A stretch of 64,000 nt of DNA, taken from the NCBI GenBank assembly GCA_963573385.1, contig CAUYLG010013687.1, forward strand, positions 31,561 through 95,560, written 5' to 3'. The DNA comes from Cacajao melanocephalus (taxonomy: Eukaryota > Chordata > Mammalia > Primates > Pitheciidae). The position numbers and the translations under genes are program-made. Shown here piece after piece: positions 1 to 15,159 of the stretch; within the stretch, counting starts at the first letter, position 1; every line of letters starts with the position of its first letter. The notes below the pieces were generated by a model. The model searched no databases, was not told the origin of the DNA, and was given only the letters and a program-made list of their open reading frames with translations.

Positions 1-2686
1 AGCATTTATAAACAGTTTGATTTTTGTGTGTTGATCTTGTATCCTGTAACTTTATTTAACTCTGTTATTTTTTCCAGGTTTTTGTAAATGCTTTGTGATT
101 TTCTGTGTAGACAATAATGTCATTTGCAAGTAGGGACAGTTATATTTTGTTTGTTTGTTTCCAATCTGTGTGCTTGTTATTTTTCTTACGGTGTTATACT
201 AGCTAGAACTTCAGTAGTATGTTGGGAAAGAGTAGGGAGCGTGGACATCATTGCCTTGTTACTAATTTTAGGAGTAAAGCATTTAGTCTTCTATCATTGT
301 GAATAATTTTAGCTGTCATTTTTTGGTTGATATCCTTTATCATGTTGGGAAAGTTTCCCTTCATGAAATAATGTTGGATTTTGTCAAATTTTTTTTCTGC
401 CTCAATTGATATGTTCATATTATTCTTCTTCTTTAGCTTGTTGATGTGATTGTTTGCTTAGCTTTATTTTGAATACTGAACCATGTTGTACACGTGGAAT
501 AAATCCCACTTTATTAGGATATATAATTATTTTTATATATGCTTGAATTAGATATGCTAATTTTTGTATAGGTATTTTATGTTTGTATTCGTGAGAGAAG
601 ATGGTCTGCAATAATCTTTTTCCGTCTGGTTTTCATTTCAGAGTAATATTTGCCTTATAAAATGCGAAGCATTTTCTCTTCTTTTTTTTTAATAGACTGT
701 GAAAATGGGTGTTAATTCTTAAGTTTACTTAAATTCTCCACCTAAACCAATTAGGCCAAGAGAATTTTGAATTCTCCACTTAAACCAATGAGGCCTAGAT
801 AATTCTTTTGAAACTGAGGGGAGTTTTCCAATTCAGTTCAATTTTTAACATTGTTATAGGACTGTTCATATTATTCATTTCACATTGGTTGTATTTTGGT
901 AGTATGTGTTTCTCAAGGAATTGGCTTGTTTCTTCCCAAGTTGTTAGATTTGTAAGTCTAAAGTTGTTTATAGTATTCCCTTTTTAATCCTCTAATACAT
1001 GCAGGATTTGTGGTAATGTTTTTTTCATTCCTTATGTTTTTGATTTGTATATTTTCTCTATTAGTTTTTTATTCCTGGCGTTTGTGATTTTTGTCTTTTC
1101 TCTATTTTTGTTAGTCTTCCTATAGATTTATCAATTTTATTCATCTGTTTTCAAAGAACTAGTTCTTTTATTAATTTTCTCTACTATTTTCCAACTTTTA
1201 ATTTTATGTCTTATCTTTATGATTTCCTTCCATCTACCTGCTTAGGTTTATTTGCTTCTTCCCTACTTTCTTGAGGTAAGAACTTAGATCATTTATTTGA
1301 GACTTTTTTTTTCGTAACGTAACCATGTAGTGATACGAGTTTCGTTGTCCACATGACTTTAGCTGCATCAAGCATATTTTAGTGTGTTGTCTTTTTATTT
1401 TCATTCAGTTTTATGAATTGCAGACTTTCTTTGTAACCCTTCTTTGACCCATGGATTATTTATTTAGAAATGTGCTTAGAGATATTCTCATTACCTTTCT
1501 GTTATTGATTAATAGTTTGATTCAATTATGGTTGGATAACATGTTCTGTATGATTTTAACTCTTTGAAATATGTTGAGATTTGTTTCATGGCTCAGGACA
1601 TGGTCTATCTTGGTGACTATTCAATGGGCATTTTTTTTTTTTGGTGGAGTATCTGTGTGTTTTAATTTGATTTTGCTGAATGTGTTGTTCATATTTTCTG
1701 TATTCCTGATGATTTTCTCACTAGTACTTTTATCAATTACTAAGATAGCTCTTTTGAAATCCCCACATATAATTGTGGATATATTTATTTTTTTCTTCCA
1801 GCTCTGTCAGTTTTTGCTTTATATATTTGAGACTCTGTTTTTGCTTGTTTAGTTTCCTATGTCTTCCTAGTAGATTGCTCCTTTGATCATTATGTAATAT
1901 CTTTCCTCAAGTCTAGTAATTTTCTTTGCTCTGAAATTCACTTCATCTGATATTAATACAGCTACTTCTGCTTTTTATTAATATTGCATGTTATGTATTT
2001 TTCATGCTTTTACTTTCAAATGATTACCTTCACATGTTTTTATGTATTTTGCTCCTTTAAATGGTATATATCAACAATTTTTCACTTAATTATAAATACG
2101 TTATAGCATTTATCCTATTTTATTTACTGTTTTCTGTTTATTTTTCTCTATTTCTTATTTCTCTAATTCTTTCTTCTTGCCTTCCCGTGTATACTAGAAC
2201 ATTTTTTCAGATTTCATCTTGATTCATATATATATCGTTTTTTTTTTTTTTTTTTCTTTTTCTTTTGAGACAACGTCTTGGTCTGTCACCCAGGCTGGAG
2301 TGCAACAGCATGATCTCAGCTTACTGCAGTCTTGGCTTCCAAGATACAATCAGTTCTCCTGTCTCAGCCACCAGAGTGGCTAGGACTACAGGCGCACATC
2401 ACCATGCCTGCCTAAATTTTGTATTTTTAGTAGAGACAGGATTTCATTATGTTGACCAGGTGGATCTTGAACTCCTGATCTCAAGTGATCCAGCCGCCTT
2501 GGCTTCCCAAAGTGTTGGGATTAGAGCATCAGCCACCATGCCTGGCCAGATTAATATATGTAGTATTTTTGACTTTCTGACTGTATTTTGGATAAATTTT
2601 ACAGTGGTTGCTTTGGGTTTACATACACATGACTTATTCTAGTCTACTGATACCATCATTTTATCTTTTTAAGGAAATGCAGAAAG
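1..2686 (-). mobile_element. L1 (LINE-1) ORF2 region, antisense, old copy
   Basis: T-rich plus strand reads as the reverse complement of L1 ORF2. Recognisable stations in order are the reverse-transcriptase segment near 20-130, the 'always Lys/Leu-rich' stretch near 330-640, the segment near 960-1150, and the N-terminal (endonuclease-side) segment near 1890-2010. The copy is well diverged, with many stops and indels, so no ORF2 protein survives; it looks like an L1M-age element rather than L1PA. It runs off the left edge of the window, so its 3' end is not seen. It is split by an Alu at 2238-2547 and then abuts the poly-T of another L1 piece at 2687. A 38-bp tandem duplication lies inside it (732-807). 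Subfamily is not assigned. Confidence 0.85.
2238..2547 (-). mobile_element. Alu, full length, antisense
   Basis: Poly-T from 2238, then the reverse complement of both Alu monomers in order, ending at the 'cctggcc' that is the Alu 5' end. It sits inside the older antisense L1. Flanks are TA-rich on both sides (imperfect matches around 'gattcatata' and 'gattaatata'), which fits a decayed target-site duplication. A 125-residue open frame over it is just translated antisense Alu. Confidence 0.95.
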
Positions 2687-4995
2687 TTTTTTTTTTTTAG
2701 ATCTCTTTACATTTCGTCATTTTATTTTTTCATTGACATAATTGTATATATTTTGGGGGCATTGAGCAATATTTAAATACAATGTATAGTGATCAAATCA
2801 GAATAATTTTGTATCCTTTAACCAAAGTTGTCCTATCTTGTACTCTCCCTGCCCTCCCCAGTCTCTAGTAACTACTATTTTATGCACTACTTCTATGAGA
2901 TCAAACTTCTTAGTTTCCACGTGAGTGAGAACATGTGGTACTTATGTTTCTTTGCCTATCTTATTTCCCTTAACATAATGTCCTCCAGGCTGTATGTATG
3001 TCCTCCAGACATGTATTGGAGTCTGTTTCTCTCATTAGATATAATAATTTTTAAATATATATTGGGTGTTCCTGTGTTAGGTACAAATATATTTATAACT
3101 GTTATATAGTCTGGCAGTATTGATCCATTTATCATTACATAATGACCTTCTTTGTCTCTTTTTACTATTTTGACTTAAAGCTTGTCTCAGGTGATGTAAA
3201 TAGAGCTACTGCTGTTCATTTTGAATTTCCATTTGCATGGCATACCTTTTGGCGTCTTTTCACTTTTAGTATATGTGTGTCTTTATAGGTGAAGTGAGCT
3301 TCTTATGGGTAGTTATGTTTGCATCATTTTCAAAAAAATTTGTTCAGTTTATTCATCCAGCCTGTTTTTTAATTGGTGAATTTAAACTTTCTATTTAAAG
3401 TTATTATTTACAAGTAAGGGCTTACTCCTATCATTTTGTTGTTTTCTGGTTGTTTTATATATACTTAGTTCCTTTCTTAATATTTTTACAGTTTTGTGGG
3501 GATTTTTTGTAGTGATAACCTTGATTTATTTCACTTTCTCATGTGTATCTGCTGTATCAGGGAGTTTTATTTATACTTTGTGTGTTTTCATGATGATAGT
3601 TACTATCCTTTTACTTCCAAATGTAGGACTTCCTTAAGTATTTTTTGTAAGTTCAGTCTAGTCATGATGACTTTCCTCAGTTTTCTACTCTGGGAATGTC
3701 TGTATTTCTCTTTCATCGCTGAAGGATAGCTTTGTGGTGTATAATATTCTTGGCTACCATCCCCCGAACACCACACCTTTCATCACTTTGAATATATCAT
3801 TTCAAAGTGGGCTGCATGATTTCTCCTGAGAAATCTGCTGTTAGTCTAGTGGGGATTCCCTTATATGTGACTTGACACTTTTGTCTTGCTTGTTTTTAGA
3901 ATTCTCTCTGTCTTTGAATTTTGACAGTTTGACTATATTTTGCTTCAGAGAAGATATTTTTAGTTCAGTCTATTTGGCCTTTAAGCTTTATGAATCTGGA
4001 TGTCCATCTCTCTTTTCCAGACTTTCAGCTATTATTTCATTAAATATATTTTCTATGCTCTTTCCTGTGTCTTCTCCTTTTGGGACTTCCATAATGTGAC
4101 TGTTGTTTGCTTAATGATTTCTCATAATTGCTGTAGGCTTTCTTCATTCTTTTTCTTTCTTTCTTTTTGTCTGGCAGATTAATTCAAAAGATCTGTCTTC
4201 AGATGTAGAATTTTTTTCTTCTGCTTCATCTAGTCCATTGTTAATGCTCTCAATTATACTTTTTAAAAGTTTTATTCATTGAATTCTTCAAATCCCAAGA
4301 ATTTTTCTCCAATATGGATCACATTATATAATTTTTCTTGTAGATCATATTTTTTTTTCTTGATTGGGTCAAATTGTCTATGTATTCTCTTGTTTTCTCT
4401 TGTAATGTATTCTCTTGTATCTCATTGTGTTTTCTGAGGATTATTGTTTTGAATTCATTTTTAGTCATATCATAGTTATGTTTTTATTAGGGCCTGTCAT
4501 CGAGGATTACTGTTTTCCTTTGGTGGTTTCATATTTTCTTGCTTTTTCATGTTTCTTGTGTTTTTCCGTTGGTTTCTATGAATCTAGTGGGACAATCACC
4601 TCTTCAGATTTTATATAATAGCTTTCTTAGGGATAACATTTTTTCTGCTAGTTGTATCCTAGCATGTTGGTTGGGTAGGCTTTGATTTTTGGTTCTGAGT
4701 TAATGCAGTAGTGGTAGTTTATATTTCTGTTGATTTCTTCAGCTCTATTTGGTGTCAGTGGTGTCTGTGATTGGCTTTGTGGCATAGGATGTGGGTATTT
4801 GTTGTTGCTGTTGTGCAGCTTTCCTGAGAGTAGGAGCCATAGGGGAGGGTGATTCTCATATCTGGGATGGGACACACTATGTATGGCGGTTCTGCTGGTT
4901 GCAGACATGGTATTTCTGGGAGAAGGGACATGGAGTGCCAATTCTCGGTTGTGAGGGAGTTACATGCAGCAGGTCTTGGCCCCAGTGTTAATGAA
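2687..4995 (-). mobile_element. L1 pieces: 3' UTR, then ORF2 start, ORF1 and 5' region, antisense
   Basis: A T-run at 2687-2698 looks like an antisense poly-A tail. It is followed to about 3010 by an L1 3'-UTR of the L1MA/L1PB kind (antisense). At about 3010 the homology jumps to the start of ORF2 (3020-3480), then runs through the inter-ORF and ORF1 side (3750-4330) and the GT-rich 5' region typical of old L1M (4400-4990). Nearly all of ORF2 is therefore missing. Either one L1 has a large internal deletion, or a short 3' insertion abuts a second L1. The ORF2-start segment here duplicates the one already passed near 1890-2010, so at least two L1 copies are present. All frames are broken. Confidence 0.75.
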
Positions 4996-5260
4996 GGCTC
5001 TGTCACCTAGTTAGGAGTGCACTGCTATGATCATAGCTCACTCAAACACCTTGGCTCAAGTGATCTTCCTCCTTTACCCTCCTGAGTAGCTGGGATTACC
5101 AGCATGCACCAACACACTCAGCTAACGTGATACAATTTATTTTAGAGATAGGAGATCACTATGTTGCTCAGACTGGTCTTCAACTCTTGGCCTCAAGTGA
5201 TCCTCCCATATCAGTCTTCTGAGCAGCTGGGATTACAGGTATGTGCCACCACACCTAGCT
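4996..5260 (-). mobile_element. Old Alu (AluJ-like), antisense
   Basis: Two Alu monomers in antisense order, much diverged (many CpG sites lost, small indels), without a poly-T. It starts at the 'gctctgtcacc' segment at the L1 edge and ends at 'cacacctagc'. Divergence suggests one of the older Alu classes. Confidence 0.85.
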
Positions 5261-6989
5261 TTTTAGCTTTATTTCAAAATAGTCTATAATTTATGATCCA
5301 TCTTTAAATATTTATTTTCAGTGTTTTACATTAAGAGTTTAATTAGACACAAATTTCTGTATTTCTTTCCTTTCTGTATTTTTTCTTTTTTTTTTGTATG
5401 TAATTCTTTTCTTTAATGCTGATTTCCTTTCTCCAAGTAATGCTAATTTTCTTGCAGTAGCTTTTACTATTGTTAGTTTTCTGAATACTGTCAATCACAC
5501 TACATTCCCATTTGGCAATTTTTACTTGTTCTTCATTGTTAGATTATTATTTTCTCTGTTATTTTCACTCCACTCTGCATGGATTGAGAATGTGTGTGGT
5601 CACTTATTTAAATTTTTTTCATAAGGTGTTGTAGAAAACTGATTTTTCCTTCTGAGCTGTTATGTACTTGGGTGGTCACTGAATCGTTTGCTACTGTAGC
5701 TGTGAGCTATGTTTGCTCATTTATACATTGGTTTATTGTTTAAAATCTCTTCCTGGAGTTAATTGCTTTCAGTCTATTGACTTTTTTTTTTTTTTTTTTT
5801 TTTTGCATTTCACAATCTCAAAAGGCTTTTGAATGCTGTTGATGTTATGGACGTGGCTGATTACATTTAAGTAGTAATTTATGTAAATTTAAGTGTATTT
5901 TAGAAATTTGAAATAACCCATTTTTAATACCAGCTTTCAAAAAATGAATTCTCAGATGAGAACTTATCTTCTGTTTAAAATGATAGCGATTTGGTAATAA
6001 AGACTGTTGTCTTAATTAAGAATTTGAAATAATTTTTGTGTGACTTAGACTAAAAACTTATAGAAATTTAGATTTTTTTTCAGTTTTTAACATATAACCA
6101 ACATTTAATGGACTTCCTTGTTCTTAATAATTTGATTAATTATCATACGATATAATCCTTAAAAGTTCGATTACTATTTCAGCAGAATTGGTCACTTAGA
6201 TTAATATTACCTAATTGATTTATGAATGTTTTGTTCATTCTCTTTATTTGCAATGTCTGTAAATATTTGTTTCTCCAACAAATTAGAACACAATATTTAT
6301 CTGTTTTATTTTGCCAATGAAGAATGATAGATTATTTAATTTATGTCCCCTCAGTGATGTTAAACATTAAAAAAATGTTTTGGCCATTTATGTTTGTTCT
6401 TCTGTGAATTATAAAAGTTTATTTTTCTTTTGGAGCATTCATTTTTTCATATTAAATTTACATGGATTTTTATATGTGAAAGACATTAACTCATTAAAAA
6501 TAATGTTTGTTATATGCTTTATTCAATAGTTTATGTTCAGTTTATCATCAGAATGTTTGCCTTTAGGGGTCCTGTTGCTTGAGCAATGCATACTCATAAG
6601 CGCTTCCAGGCACATTTCCTGTGGTGAGAGGCTAAAGCTAAAGGAATCATGAGTGAACTTAGTCAGACTGCAGCAATAGTAGATTCATGTCACTCTTCAG
6701 GGTATATGCTAATTGAATTGTGTGGCAAACACAGTTTTGTCTTTTTGACTCTCATATTTTAGAATATTGGTGGGGGCTTGGTGTCATTTGTTTGGCTAAA
6801 CCAGTATATTTTTGCATTTACATTCAAAATTGGCTTCCTTTCTTGTACTAATTGTGTATCTGGGTTTTGTTATCTTTGGAAAATAAATTGGCCTTACTTG
6901 GAAACAACCTGGTATGATTTCGGTCATGTAAATGCATCCATGATGGGGGAAGGATATCACCTGTAAACAGAAAGATATTTAAGGTAAAC
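5261..6989. other. Unassigned AT-rich stretch with one poly-T tract
   Basis: No repeat family or coding signal recognised. A pure T tract of about 23 bases lies at 5782-5804. It could be an old retroposon tail in antisense, but no AATAAA signal (TTTATT on this strand) follows close by. The 60- to 76-residue frames here lack any family motif. Confidence 0.4.
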
Positions 6990-7255
6990 AAAAATGGTAT
7001 TTAAACAGGTATCAACAGTAGATCCTAAAAGACAATGATGTCCTAAGAATTATAAGGGAAGGTTATTTTTATGTAGAATTCTATACCTAAGCAAATTGTC
7101 AGCCTTGAAGACAGAAAAAGAATATTTTTAGGTATTCAAGTGATTAGTGCTACATTCTATATATCCTGTGGAAGTTTCTTGAAGAATTTCTCCAAAAAAT
7201 AAGGAAGAAAAATCAAGAAAAACAAAGTTATAGGACCTAGAGAATAGAGTCAAAA
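6990..7255 (+). mobile_element. Possible old L1/HAL1-like fragment, sense
   Basis: A-rich sequence with an 'aattctatacctaagcaaa' stretch followed by a 'gacagaaaaagaatatttt' stretch. This resembles the A-rich strand of old L1M/HAL1 elements. The match is by eye and weak. It is followed by the TC-rich tract, and sequence at 7430-7660 may continue it. Confidence 0.3.
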
Positions 7256-7265
7256 CACACACACA

Positions 7266-7354
<89 letters not shown>

Positions 7355-7412
7355 TCTCTTTCTCTTTCTCTTTCTCTTTCTCTTTCTCTCTCACTCTCAC
7401 TCTCACTCTCTG
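7256..7412. repeat. Pyrimidine microsatellite (CA)n-(TC)n-(TTTCTC)n
   Basis: Starts with a short CA run, then about 150 bases of nearly pure pyrimidine: CT dinucleotides, TTTCTC hexamers and finally CACTCT units. The 105-residue minus-strand frame across it is an Arg/Glu/Lys repeat produced by the microsatellite, not a protein. Confidence 0.97.
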
Positions 7413-7652
7413 ATAGTGGAGGTGGAGCGAAGTTTCAGAACCCACAACTCAGGACGAAAGCATTTTCCAGGAAGAAAAGGAAACTCCTTTTAATAAATTT
7501 GTGAGGAAGTGAGCAGAAAACTTAAAGTCATTGAGATACATTTTTCATTTTAAAGAAAAAGAATGAAAACAAGTAAAATTCCAACCCTAAAAGTTATATT
7601 AAAAGTTCAGGGAAGAATAACCAAGTATAGTGAAATGAAACATGATATTTAG

Positions 7653-8706
<1,054 letters not shown>

Positions 8707-8834
8707 CAGACATGCTTCTGAGATATAGTGGGTTTGGTTCCAGACCACTGCAATAAAGTCAGTCACATGAATTTTTGATTGCCCAGTGCTTATAAAAGTT
8801 ACATTTACCCTATACTGTAGTTTATTAAATGTTC

Positions 8835-9419
8835 TGTGAATGCAAAAGTATCTGAGACAGATCTGAATCAGTTTAGAAAGTTTATTTTGCCAAGGTTAAA
8901 GATGCACCCATGAAACACCCTTAAGAAGTCCTGATGACACGTGCTGCAGATGGTCAGGTCACAGCTTGGTTTTACATATTTTAGGGAGACATGAGACATC
9001 AATCAATATGTGTAAGATATATATTAGTTCTGTCCAGAAAGGCAGAACAAATTGAAGCAGGGGAGGGGGCTTCCAGGTAATAGGTAGATAAGAGAAAAAT
9101 GGTTGCATTCTTTTGAGCCTCTTAGCCTTTTACTGAAGACAGAATTTATATGTGAGAAGAGGGTAGAGGAATGTCACTTATGCCTTTGTTGGGGTCAGTG
9201 AAACAGTAGGGCAGAGAAAGCAATCAGATAGGCGTGTGTCTTAGGTGAAAAGAAGTATGATTTGAGTTCTGTCTGTCCTTTGTCCAAAAGCAATTTCCTT
9301 GTGGGCAAATTGTGAGGAGAGTATGTAGCTTGGAGGGCAGATTTGCCTAACACTTTCCAGCTTGTCTTTTCCCTTTGGCTTAGTGATTTTGGGGTCCCAA
9401 GATTTATTTTCCTTTCGCA
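8835..9419 (-). mobile_element. Solo LTR (ERV1-type), inserted in Tigger1
   Basis: 585 bases bounded by TG...CA and flanked by a 4-base near-duplication ('gttc' left, 'ggtc' right), as expected for class I endogenous retroviruses. Tigger1 similarity resumes on both sides. On the minus strand there is an AATAAA about 50 bases before the 3' end, placing the R/U5 part at the low-coordinate side. No internal retroviral sequence is attached, so it is a solo LTR left by recombination. A truncated relative lies at 44472-44645. I do not assign the RepeatMasker name. Confidence 0.75.
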
Positions 9420-9506
9420 GGTCAGTAGCCTTATGTCTTAAGAAAACAGTATGCATACCTTAATTACAAAAATATTTTTACAAAATGCTATAATGACCAT
9501 CTGAGC

Positions 9507-11539
<2,033 letters not shown>

Positions 11540-11929
11540 TGTAGGGTTATTGACTGGCCAAATTCCAATTTTGTCACAACTCAAGGAACAGGTAGGCTCC
11601 AGGAGAGGATGTGAGTTGGAAAATAGCCAGATGGTAGAGTAGTCAGAATATATACAATGTATATCAGTTAAGTTTACTATTTTATATAGGCCTGGTTCTT
11701 GGTTCCCCCAAACAATTACAGTGGTAGCATCAAAAATCACTAATCACAAATCACTATAACAATTGCGATAATAGTAAAGAGTTTAAAATGTTGTGAGAAT
11801 TACGAAAATGTGATACAGAGATGAAATGAGCCCATGCTATTGAAAAATGGCACCAGTAGACTTGCCACAGGTGACATGTAGACTTGCATGATTTTTTCTC
11901 ATCTTAACAAACACAACATCTAGATCATA

Positions 11930-13345
11930 CATTGCTCTTCATTTACCATCCCATTATTTTGCTTCCTTTCTAGCAGAATTTCTCAAGGGAATTTCTCCCT
12001 ATCTCCAGTTTTTATCCTCCCATTCTTTCTAAAATTCACTTCATCATATTTCCTTTGATCACTCCACCAGAGCTGCTCTTCTCAGGTTCACCAGTGACCT
12101 TTATGTTACTAAATCCCGTGACTAGTTTCCAGTCCTTATCTTCCTTGACCTATCAATAGCATTTGACACAGTTGTTCACCCTGCTCTTTAAAAAGACTTA
12201 ATTCATTTGACTTCCAGAATACCTCTGTCTTCTGGTTTATTTTCATCTATTTACGTTTAACTTCACTAGTCATTTCTACTCATCTCCTAGGTGTTGGTTG
12301 CTTTTCTTCTTCTGGATCTCTGAACAATGGGCTGTGCTGAGTTTCAGCCTTTGTTTCTTACCTTCTCTGTCTAAACTTAACCCATAGTTGATCTCATCCA
12401 GTCCTAGGGTTTTCAGTATTAAATACCATATACCCAACTGTTTCTGACTACTCCATATAGAGTTTTCCTTTGAACTCCATATTCACATATTGAAATCAGT
12501 TCTATACCTCTCTCTCCACCTGAATGTCTGGTAGATTTCTCAAATTTAGTGTAGACAAAACCAGGTTCCTTATATTCCCTCAGACATGTTCCTGCTGCCA
12601 TCTCTCCCTCATTTCAGCGCTCTACTTGGCAGTTCTTGACTCCCAGCAGTTCAAAATCTTTGGAGTTATCTTTAACTCTCTCACAGCTCACATTTCTTTC
12701 TGCTGCTACGTATTGCTCTTAGTCATCGCTATCTTTCACTTGGATTTAAAGCAATATTCTTGTAATAGGTCTTTCTGCAACTACTTTTGCTCCTGTCTTT
12801 CATTTCTAGCCCCTACCCCTTGCTCTATTCTTCCTGTGATATTCAGAGTGAAATTTAAAATATTTAAATCAGATTTTTTTTTTTACTTTTATAATTTGAA
12901 ACTCTATAATGGCTTCTCATTTTATTCAGAGTAAAAGTCACATATTTTATGATGGGCTGTGTGTCTTCAGTTTTCACTGCTTTTCTGATCTCAGTTTCTT
13001 TTGCTCTTGTCCTCACCTTCTGCTAGAATATTCTTTCCTCAAATATCTTCTTCCTCTCTTCCTGCTTAAAGGTCTCTTCATCATTGAAGACCTCATTAAT
13101 GGCCATATTTAAAGCAGCAACCTTTCCCTTCTCTACTTACCATTTCTACCTCATTTTTCTTCATAGCCTTATCTCTGTCACACTGTAAACATGTAATTTA
13201 CATATTCATTTATTCATTCATATATTATCATTCTCCACTATGAATGCGTATTCTTCATAAATGTATTTTAGTCAGTTTTGTTCACTACTGTATCTCTGAC
13301 GAATGGTAGCTTCTTGATAAATGTTTGTTAAGTGAATGAGTCTTA
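11930..13345 (+). mobile_element. LINE2 (L2), long sense-strand fragment with 3' end
   Basis: About 1.4 kb follow the L2 ORF2 3' half and 3' UTR in order. The 'cactccaccagagctgctcttct...ccagtgacctt' stretch lies near 12060-12105, the 'catttgacacagttgttcac' stretch near 12160, the segment near 12890-12935 corresponds to '...tggcttctcat...cagagtaaaagtc', and the 3' UTR end with '...ataaatgtttgttaagtgaatgag' is at about 13318-13345. Open frames at 12524-12934 and 12909-13112 are shards of its reverse-transcriptase ORF. Such a long L2 is unusual, since most copies are a few hundred bases. Confidence 0.88.
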
Positions 13346-13539
13346 CATACTGCATAGATAGATACCTAGCTAAAATTAATATCATGGAATGTCAAATTCT
13401 GTTTTCAAGTAAACATTGTGACCTATTTTCAAACTCCAGCACTGTGACTCTAGAATCATTTCTCGTAATTGTTGAATTTTAAGGCCTTCTGTGAAAATAG
13501 TTGGAGTAGTAGCTGATCATAAGAAAAAGGCAGTGAGCT

Positions 13540-13960
13540 GATCTTAACTGGTAGTCTATTTTCAGCACTACCATTAACTTAGCACACACTTTGAACACAC
13601 TGCTTACTGGTTTTTTTTTTTTTTGGAGATAGAGTCTTACTCTGTTACCCAGGCTATAGTGCAAGTGACACAATCTCGGCTCACCACAGCCTCCACCTCC
13701 CAGGTTTGAGCGATTCTCCTGCCTTAGCCTCCTGAGTAGCTGGGATTATAGGCACATGCCACCACACCTGGCTAATTTTTGTATTTTTAGTAGAGATGAG
13801 GTTTCACCATGTTGGCTAGGCTGGTCTCAAACTCCTGACCTCAAGTGAGCTGACACTCAGCCTCCCAAAATTCTGAGCCACCATGTCCAACCATTGCTTA
13901 CTTTTTGAGCCTCCTTTTTTGTTAATCTATAAATTGCATTTTGTAAGCTATACATTATAT
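13540..13960 (+). mobile_element. MIR fragment split by an Alu
   Basis: Sequence left of the Alu (13540-13610) and right of it (13893-13960, with '...cttactttttgagcctcc...ttaatctataaa') reads as the middle and 3' part of a MIR SINE. 'tgcttact' occurs on both sides of the Alu as its target-site duplication. Confidence 0.6.
13611..13892 (-). mobile_element. Alu, antisense
   Basis: Poly-T at 13611-13624 and an antisense dimer ending 'ccatgtccaacc'. It has a small deletion near its 5' end and is moderately diverged. Confidence 0.95.
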
Positions 13961-14269
13961 AAAATTTTTCAGAATTTCAGGAATTTTATATTATGTAATT
14001 GTGGAATGGTATACCATGACTTAATGGAGCTGAAAACTATAGAAAATATGGGAAGAAATAAAGATATTTCCAATAGTATAAACTTGCAAAACTGGTAACG
14101 TGGAGTCCTATTATGTTATGTCTGATGGTCTTCAGTAACTTAGGGCATACTACTTTGTATCTCCAGATAGACAGAAGTGTAAAATATCCTGCTTAAATTA
14201 TTACAATGTACTTTTGAGAAAACTAAAAAAAAAACTGATCTGATAGAAAAAGAAGGAAATCTAAGAGGT
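13961..14269. other. Unassigned AT-rich stretch
   Basis: No recognisable repeat beyond the MIR tail at its left edge. A short poly-A lies near 14225. Confidence 0.4.
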
Positions 14270-14720
14270 TGACCAGGTAGTTTGGGCAGATTATAGAAAG
14301 AGGATTTCAAAAGTCAGAGACGGGAGTTTGGTCTTGGTTTATATTATAGCGTAAAACTGGAATCTGCCAGATGTTTGTTCTATGGTTAAAATGAAAGTAC
14401 TGTATGAGAAAGATGAGTCCAACATGGGCATATTTAATGAAGGGGAGATTGGAGTTAAGAAAGCAACTTAGGAAGTAAAATTACGTGCTATAGTAATTTC
14501 AGGAATAAGAAGGGTCTAAATCTGTTTTAAACTGACAATAGTGAGAATGGAAAAAATGGGATAAAATAAGAAAGGAATAATAGTAGGATGTGGTTATTGA
14601 TTAGATGTGGAGGAATCAAGGAATCATAAAATTAATGTGATTTTGGGTTTCATCGTGAGTTATTAGGGGTGATTTCTTTCAGTCAGTAGGCTGGGAGTGA
14701 TTTTAGGAAAGGATTGTGTT
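14270..14720 (-). mobile_element. Probable LINE2 fragment, antisense
   Basis: G/A-rich text of the kind seen in antisense L2 ORF2 ('...gtgctatagtaatttcagg...agatgtggaggaatcaagg...'). Heavily diverged; orientation and family are supported by the order of motifs only. 14721-15159 is unassigned. Confidence 0.5.
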
Positions 14721-15159
14721 TGAATATAAGGACTGCATCAAGATTTGGCTATTTTTTCAGCTAGAGGTTTTCAGACGTTCCCCTCCCCCAAATAAAATGT
14801 TATATGACAACTCTGTATGTTAAAAACACGTTAAGAGTGAAGTTGATCTGTTTGATGCAGAGGTGGAGAAGATACGTGGAAGGAACCAGCATCTTCCTGA
14901 CTTCCTGTCCTCCTTGAACCCAAAGGTTCTGAGGAGTATAGTCAGAAATCACTGAAGTAGATCATTTATAAGTGTTCCCGCAGATCCAATATTTGGTGAC
15001 CTTGTCTGTGATAACCCGTGTATCTTCTGCATGGCTGTATCTTTTTTGTTTCTTCTCACCTAAGCAATTATCAAATGTTTATTATTGTTTATTATTTTAG
15101 ACTCTTACCTGGCTCTGGGGATTCATAGAATAAAAAAGGGATATAGGTTCTTCTTCTTC

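Noticed and set aside
2265..2642. 125-residue plus frame
   Set aside because: Translation of antisense Alu plus L1 flank; the same kind of frame recurs at 7656-8063, 15209-15496 and 31685-32002.
5782..5804. Poly-T as the tail of an antisense processed pseudogene
   Set aside because: No AATAAA on the minus strand close to it, no parent sequence recognised, no target-site duplication seen.
7128..7445. 105-residue minus frame with Arg/Glu/Lys repeats
   Set aside because: Encoded by the TC microsatellite.
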